63,827 bases of DNA, taken from Pseudomonas sp. CBZ-4 (lineage in GTDB: Bacteria > Pseudomonadota > Gammaproteobacteria > Pseudomonadales > Pseudomonadaceae). The translations under genes and the position numbers were made by a program. Shown in pieces: positions 60,839 through 63,827 of this stretch; position 1 is the first letter of the stretch; each line of letters begins with the position of its first letter. The stretch spans positions 1 through 63,827 of the forward strand of contig NZ_ANNV01000139.1 of assembly GCF_000346755.1 (NCBI RefSeq). Direction: 5' to 3'. Under the pieces are notes generated by a model. That model was not told the DNA's origin, did not search any database, and saw only the letters and a program-made list of their open reading frames with translations.

Positions 60839-61035
60839 CACACAGCCTCAGCAAAAAAAACAATCGGAAAGTCTATAGGAATAATGGCATTTAGCCCAGC
60901 AATCAATACCCTTTTCATACAAAAAAGTTCAATTTTTCAGACGAACGTTACTTGCGCCCACGACACAACGCCGCCATTGCGACGCTGGCGAATCCTGAGG
61001 ATCGGGCTGAAAAAAGGAGGGCGATGGGAGCGATA
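60839..61035. other. AT-rich promoter region of the polysaccharide operon
   Basis: About 200 bases, noticeably AT-richer than its neighbours, with no gene. On the minus strand a weak TTGATT (60906-60901) and TATTCC (60883-60878) are 17 bases apart and could be a sigma-70 promoter. No ops/JUMPstart sequence is seen. Confidence 0.3.
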
Positions 61036-61059
61036 GAGGCCCGCACGTCGGCGGGCCTC
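61036..61059 (-). terminator. glmS stem-loop terminator, overlapping attTn7
   Basis: Perfect 9-bp stem GAGGCCCGC (61036-61044), 6-base loop, GCGGGCCTC (61051-61059), 15 bases after the glmS stop on the minus strand. A T run follows only about 20 bases later, so termination may be weaker than classical. Confidence 0.6.
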
Positions 61060-61110
61060 CAGGTGACGGTCTGTTACTCCACCGTTACCGACTTCGCCAG
61101 GTTGCGCGGC
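61048..61110 (-). other. attTn7 region, unoccupied
   Basis: Tn7 inserts about 25 bases downstream of the glmS stop after TnsD binds the conserved glmS 3' end. That point falls near 61049, in the loop of the glmS stem-loop. No Tn7 ends or tns genes are seen. Confidence 0.6.
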
Positions 61111-62906
61111 TGGTCAACGTCAGTGCCCTTGAGCACGGCAACGTAGTACGACAGCAGTTGCAGCGGGATGGTGTAGAGGATCGGCGAGAGGATGTCGTTG
61201 ATGTGCGGCATGTTGATGACGTGGGTGCCTTCGCCGTTGGTCATGCCGGCTTTTTCGTCGGCGAACACCACCAGTTGGCCGCCACGGGCGCGCACTTCCT
61301 GGAGGTTGGACTTGAGCTTCTCCAGCAGTTCGTTGTTGGGCGCGACGGTAACCACGGGCATGTCGTCATCCACCAGGGCCAGTGGGCCGTGTTTCAGCTC
61401 GCCGGCCGGGTAGGCCTCGGCGTGGATGTACGAAATTTCCTTGAGTTTAAGGGCGCCTTCCATTGCTACCGGGTATTGCGCGCCACGGCCGAGGAACAGG
61501 GTGTGGTTCTTGTCGGCAAACAGCTCGGCGACTTTTTCCACGGTGCTGTCCATGGCCAGGGCTTCGCCGAGGCGGGTTGGCAGGCGGCGCAATTCTTCGA
61601 CCAGGGTGGCTTCGACGCCTTCGCCGAGGGTGCCGCGCACTTGGCCGAGGGACAGGGTCAGCAACAGCAAGCCAACAAGCTGGGTGGTGAAGGCTTTGGT
61701 CGAGGCCACGCCGATTTCGCGGCCGGCCTGGGTCAGCAGGGTCAGGTCGGATTCACGCACCAGGGAGCTGATGCTCACGTTGCAGATCGCCAGGCTGGCG
61801 AGGAAGCCCAATTCCTTGGCGTTACGCAGGGCGGCCAGGGTGTCGGCGGTTTCGCCGGACTGGGAGATCGTCACGAACAGGGTGTCGGGCTGCACCACCA
61901 CCTTGCGGTAGCGGAACTCGCTGGCGACTTCGACCTGGCACGGGATGCCGGCCAGTTCTTCCAGCCAGTAACGCGCAACCATGCCGGCGTGGTAGCTGGT
62001 GCCACAGGCGACAATCTGTACATTGCGCACGTTGGCGAACAGCTCGGCGGCTTGTGGGCCGAAGGCGTTGACCAGCACTTGGCTTTGGCTCAAGCGGCCT
62101 TCCAGGGTGCGTTGCACCACAGCCGGTTGCTCGTGGATTTCCTTGAGCATGAAGTGACGGTATTCGCCCTTGTCGGCCGCTTCGGCACCGTCGCGGTATT
62201 GCACGGCTTCGCGCTCGACGGACTGGCCATTTACGTCCCAGATCTGCACGCTTTCACGGCGGATGTCGGCAATATCGCCTTCTTCCAGGTACATGAAGCG
62301 GTCGGTGACCTGACGCAGGGCCAGTTGGTCGGAGGCGAGGAAGTTTTCCCCCAGGCCCAGGCCAATCACCAGCGGGCTGCCACTGCGGGCGGCGACCACG
62401 CGGTCGGGTTGGCTCGCGCTGACCACGGCCAGGCCATAGGCGCCGTGCAGTTCCTTGACCGTGGCCTTGAGGGCGGTGGTCAGGTCGCCGTGGTCCTTGA
62501 GCTTGTGGTTGAGCAGGTGGGCGATGACTTCGGTGTCGGTGTCCGAGGTGAACACGTAGCCCAGGCCCTTGAGTTGTTCGCGCAGCACTTCGTGGTTTTC
62601 GATGATGCCGTTGTGCACCACCGCCAGGTCGCCGGAGAAGTGTGGATGGGCGTTACGCTCGCATGGCGCGCCATGGGTGGCCCAGCGGGTGTGGGCAATA
62701 CCCAGGCGACCGACCAGCGGCTCGCCGGCCAGGGCCTGTTCCAACTCACTGACCTTGCCCGGACGGCGCATGCGCTCCAGCTTGCCGGCATTGGTGAAGA
62801 CCGCCACACCGGCGCTGTCGTAGCCACGGTATTCCAGGCGCTTGAGGCCTTCGAGCAGGATGGCGGTTACGTTACGTTCGGCGACTGCGCCAACAATTCC
62901 ACACAT
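61074..62906 (-). CDS. glmS: glutamine-fructose-6-phosphate aminotransferase GlmS
   Basis: Makes glucosamine-6-phosphate from fructose-6-phosphate and glutamine for peptidoglycan and LPS (610 aa, full family length). N-terminal nucleophile Cys2 in MCGIVGAV; glutaminase loop LGIAHTRWATHG; two SIS domains in the C-terminal half with SQSGETADT and the end DQPRNLAKSVTVE. No glmS ribozyme is expected in this group. It lies 10 bases after the DeoR-type regulator gene, so they form an operon. Its 3' end is the TnsD target. Confidence 0.97.
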   Translation of the reverse strand: MCGIVGAVAERNVTAILLEGLKRLEYRGYDSAGVAVFTNAGKLERMRRPGKVSELEQALAGEPLVGRLGIAHTRWATHGAPCERNAHPHFSGDLAVVHNGIIENHEVLREQLKGLGYVFTSDTDTEVIAHLLNHKLKDHGDLTTALKATVKELHGAYGLAVVSASQPDRVVAARSGSPLVIGLGLGENFLASDQLALRQVTDRFMYLEEGDIADIRRESVQIWDVNGQSVEREAVQYRDGAEAADKGEYRHFMLKEIHEQPAVVQRTLEGRLSQSQVLVNAFGPQAAELFANVRNVQIVACGTSYHAGMVARYWLEELAGIPCQVEVASEFRYRKVVVQPDTLFVTISQSGETADTLAALRNAKELGFLASLAICNVSISSLVRESDLTLLTQAGREIGVASTKAFTTQLVGLLLLTLSLGQVRGTLGEGVEATLVEELRRLPTRLGEALAMDSTVEKVAELFADKNHTLFLGRGAQYPVAMEGALKLKEISYIHAEAYPAGELKHGPLALVDDDMPVVTVAPNNELLEKLKSNLQEVRARGGQLVVFADEKAGMTNGEGTHVINMPHINDILSPILYTIPLQLLSYYVAVLKGTDVDQPRNLAKSVTVE

Positions 62907-62916
62907 GATGTTTCTC

Positions 62917-63684
62917 CTAGATGATTGCCGCGCATATCAGCGTAATGCCGCGGGCTTGGATCTGGTCGCGGGCCTCAAGCGGCAGGCGATCATCGGTAAT
63001 AAGGGTATGGACGCTGCTCCAGGGCAGTTCCAGGTTGGGAATCTTGCGGCCGATCTTGTCGGATTCGACCATCACCACCACTTCCCGGGCGACCTCGGCC
63101 ATGACACGGCTCAGGCCCAGCAGTTCGTTGAAGGTGGTGGTGCCACGCTGCAGGTCGATGCCATCGGCACCGATAAACAGCTGATCAAAGTCATAGGACC
63201 GTAGCACTTGCTCGGCGACCTGGCCTTGGAACGAATCCGAGTGCGGGTCCCAGGTGCCGCCGGTCATCAACAGCACCGGTTCGTGTTCCAGTTCGCTCAA
63301 GGCGCTGGCCACGTGCAGGGAATTGGTCATCACCACCAGGCCGGGCTGGTGGCCCAGTTCGGGGATCATGGCGGCGGTGGTGCTGCCGCTGTCGATGATG
63401 ATGCGCGCGTGCTCGCGCAGGCGCAGCACGGCAGCACGGGCGATGGCGCGCTTGTACACCGAGATGGGCTGGGCGGCATCGCCGACCAATTCCTGGGGCA
63501 TGGTGATGGCGCCACCGTAGCGACGCAGCAGCAGGCCGTTGCTTTCGAGGGCGGCGAGGTCCTTGCGGATGGTCACTTCCGAGGTTTCGAAATGCTTGGC
63601 CAATTCGTCCACGCTGACTTGGCCCTGTTCATTGAGCAAGGCCAGGATGTTGTGGCGGCGTTGGGGTGTATTTCGTTTCGACAT
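62917..63684 (-). CDS. DeoR-family regulator next to glmS (GlmR-like)
   Basis: Regulator of 255 aa. The winged-helix DNA-binding domain is at about residues 6-60 (NTPQRRHNILALLNEQGQVS, TSEVTIRKDLAAL), then the DeoR sensor domain with IIDSGSTTAAMIPEL and GADGIDLQRGTTTFNE, which binds a sugar phosphate. The ATG at 63684 (MSKRNTPQRRHN) is preferred to an earlier ATG at 63723. It sits just before glmS, and in pseudomonads this regulator is linked to amino-sugar metabolism; likely ligand glucosamine-6-phosphate or a relative, by inference. Confidence 0.9.
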   Translation of the reverse strand: MSKRNTPQRRHNILALLNEQGQVSVDELAKHFETSEVTIRKDLAALESNGLLLRRYGGAITMPQELVGDAAQPISVYKRAIARAAVLRLREHARIIIDSGSTTAAMIPELGHQPGLVVMTNSLHVASALSELEHEPVLLMTGGTWDPHSDSFQGQVAEQVLRSYDFDQLFIGADGIDLQRGTTTFNELLGLSRVMAEVAREVVVMVESDKIGRKIPNLELPWSSVHTLITDDRLPLEARDQIQARGITLICAAII

Positions 63685-63790
63685 GGCAGTGATAAGTTTC
63701 GTTTCGAAAGATAACGAAGGCAATCAAAACCTATTGGCGAAAGATCGTCAAGCGGGGCTGAGTAGATTTCTCGAAAAATCCCCAATCAAA

Positions 63791-63827
63791 TGTGGGAGCT
63801 GGCTTGCCTGCGATAGCGGTGTATCAG
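63791..63827. repeat. REP element, left half, cut by window edge
   Basis: TGTGGGAGCTGGCTTGCCTG followed by CGATAGCGGTGTATCAG, the same left arm and loop start as at 1706 and 16045. The inverted partner must lie beyond the window. Confidence 0.85.

Noticed and set aside
61000..61110. Tn7 or Tn7-like insertion next to glmS
   Set aside because: No Tn7 end sequence, no tns genes and no target duplication seen.
61158..62924. 588-codon plus-strand open frame opposite glmS
   Set aside because: Antisense to a universally conserved gene; composition is not protein-like.

Overview
The window looks like chromosome of a Pseudomonas of the P. fluorescens group. It is GC-rich with strong third-position GC bias, which produces long antisense shadow frames. 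It carries several pseudomonad REP elements (TGTGGGAGCTGGCTTGCCTG...), and its recognisable genes (zigA, dksA2, folE2, cfa, bufferin genes, glmS) have the pseudomonad form. Both window ends fall inside REP elements. I see no rRNA, tRNA, CRISPR or insertion sequence.

Layout. (1) 0.1-4.2 kb: a Tat-exported PhoD phosphatase, pdxY, a DUF3301 membrane protein and a COG0523 GTPase. (2) 4.2-13.9 kb: a zinc-starvation block built around two perfect, mirror-image 13-bp Zur-type palindromes, each in a divergent promoter. Leftward run dksA2-zigA-DUF1826-COG0523 and amiA. Rightward run a small secreted Cys protein and a tightly overlapping operon folE2-ABC metal importer (ATPase, permease, binding protein)-hisI-gamma carbonic anhydrase-dihydroorotase. 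The logic is zinc sparing (paralogues that need less or no zinc) plus zinc scavenging. (3) 13.9-17.3 kb: DUF3617 protein, cardiolipin synthase, cyclopropane fatty acid synthase. (4) 17.4-19.4 kb: a bufferin (copper-binding RiPP) operon bufA-bufB-bufC. (5) 19.5-25.3 kb: a four-gene operon of three SPFH/HflK-HflC-like proteins, one with a His-rich N-terminus, and a P1B-type metal ATPase, preceded by a third, imperfect Zur-like box. (6) 25.6-31.3 kb: a six-gene phospholipid operon resembling E. coli ynbABCD with an added acyltransferase and a small membrane protein. (7) 31.3-32.5 kb: a 'mobile mystery protein' A/B (Xre regulator/Fic) pair preceded by four helically phased palindromes. (8) 32.7-40.8 kb: three tandem tail-collar (MdpB-like) proteins, a GNAT acetyltransferase and a 1916-residue repetitive Ig-like autotransporter adhesin. 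(9) 41-49 kb: an alpha-2-macroglobulin with an intact thioester motif, coupled to pbpC. (10) 49-60.8 kb: a leftward surface-polysaccharide cluster with an ABC-2 exporter, two nucleotidyltransferases, a HAD phosphatase, a GDPD-like protein, a cupin, a GMC oxidoreductase with a small Tat-type partner, and glycosyltransferases. (11) 61-63.7 kb: a DeoR-type regulator and glmS, with an empty attTn7 region.

The most promising under-described units are the Zur-box-linked SPFH/P1B operon beside the bufferin genes, the ynb-like lipid operon, the tail-collar/GNAT/adhesin island, the phased operators of the mobile mystery pair, and the polysaccharide cassette that seems to make an unusual nucleotide-activated group. 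All functional statements come from reading motifs and gene order. No database search was run.
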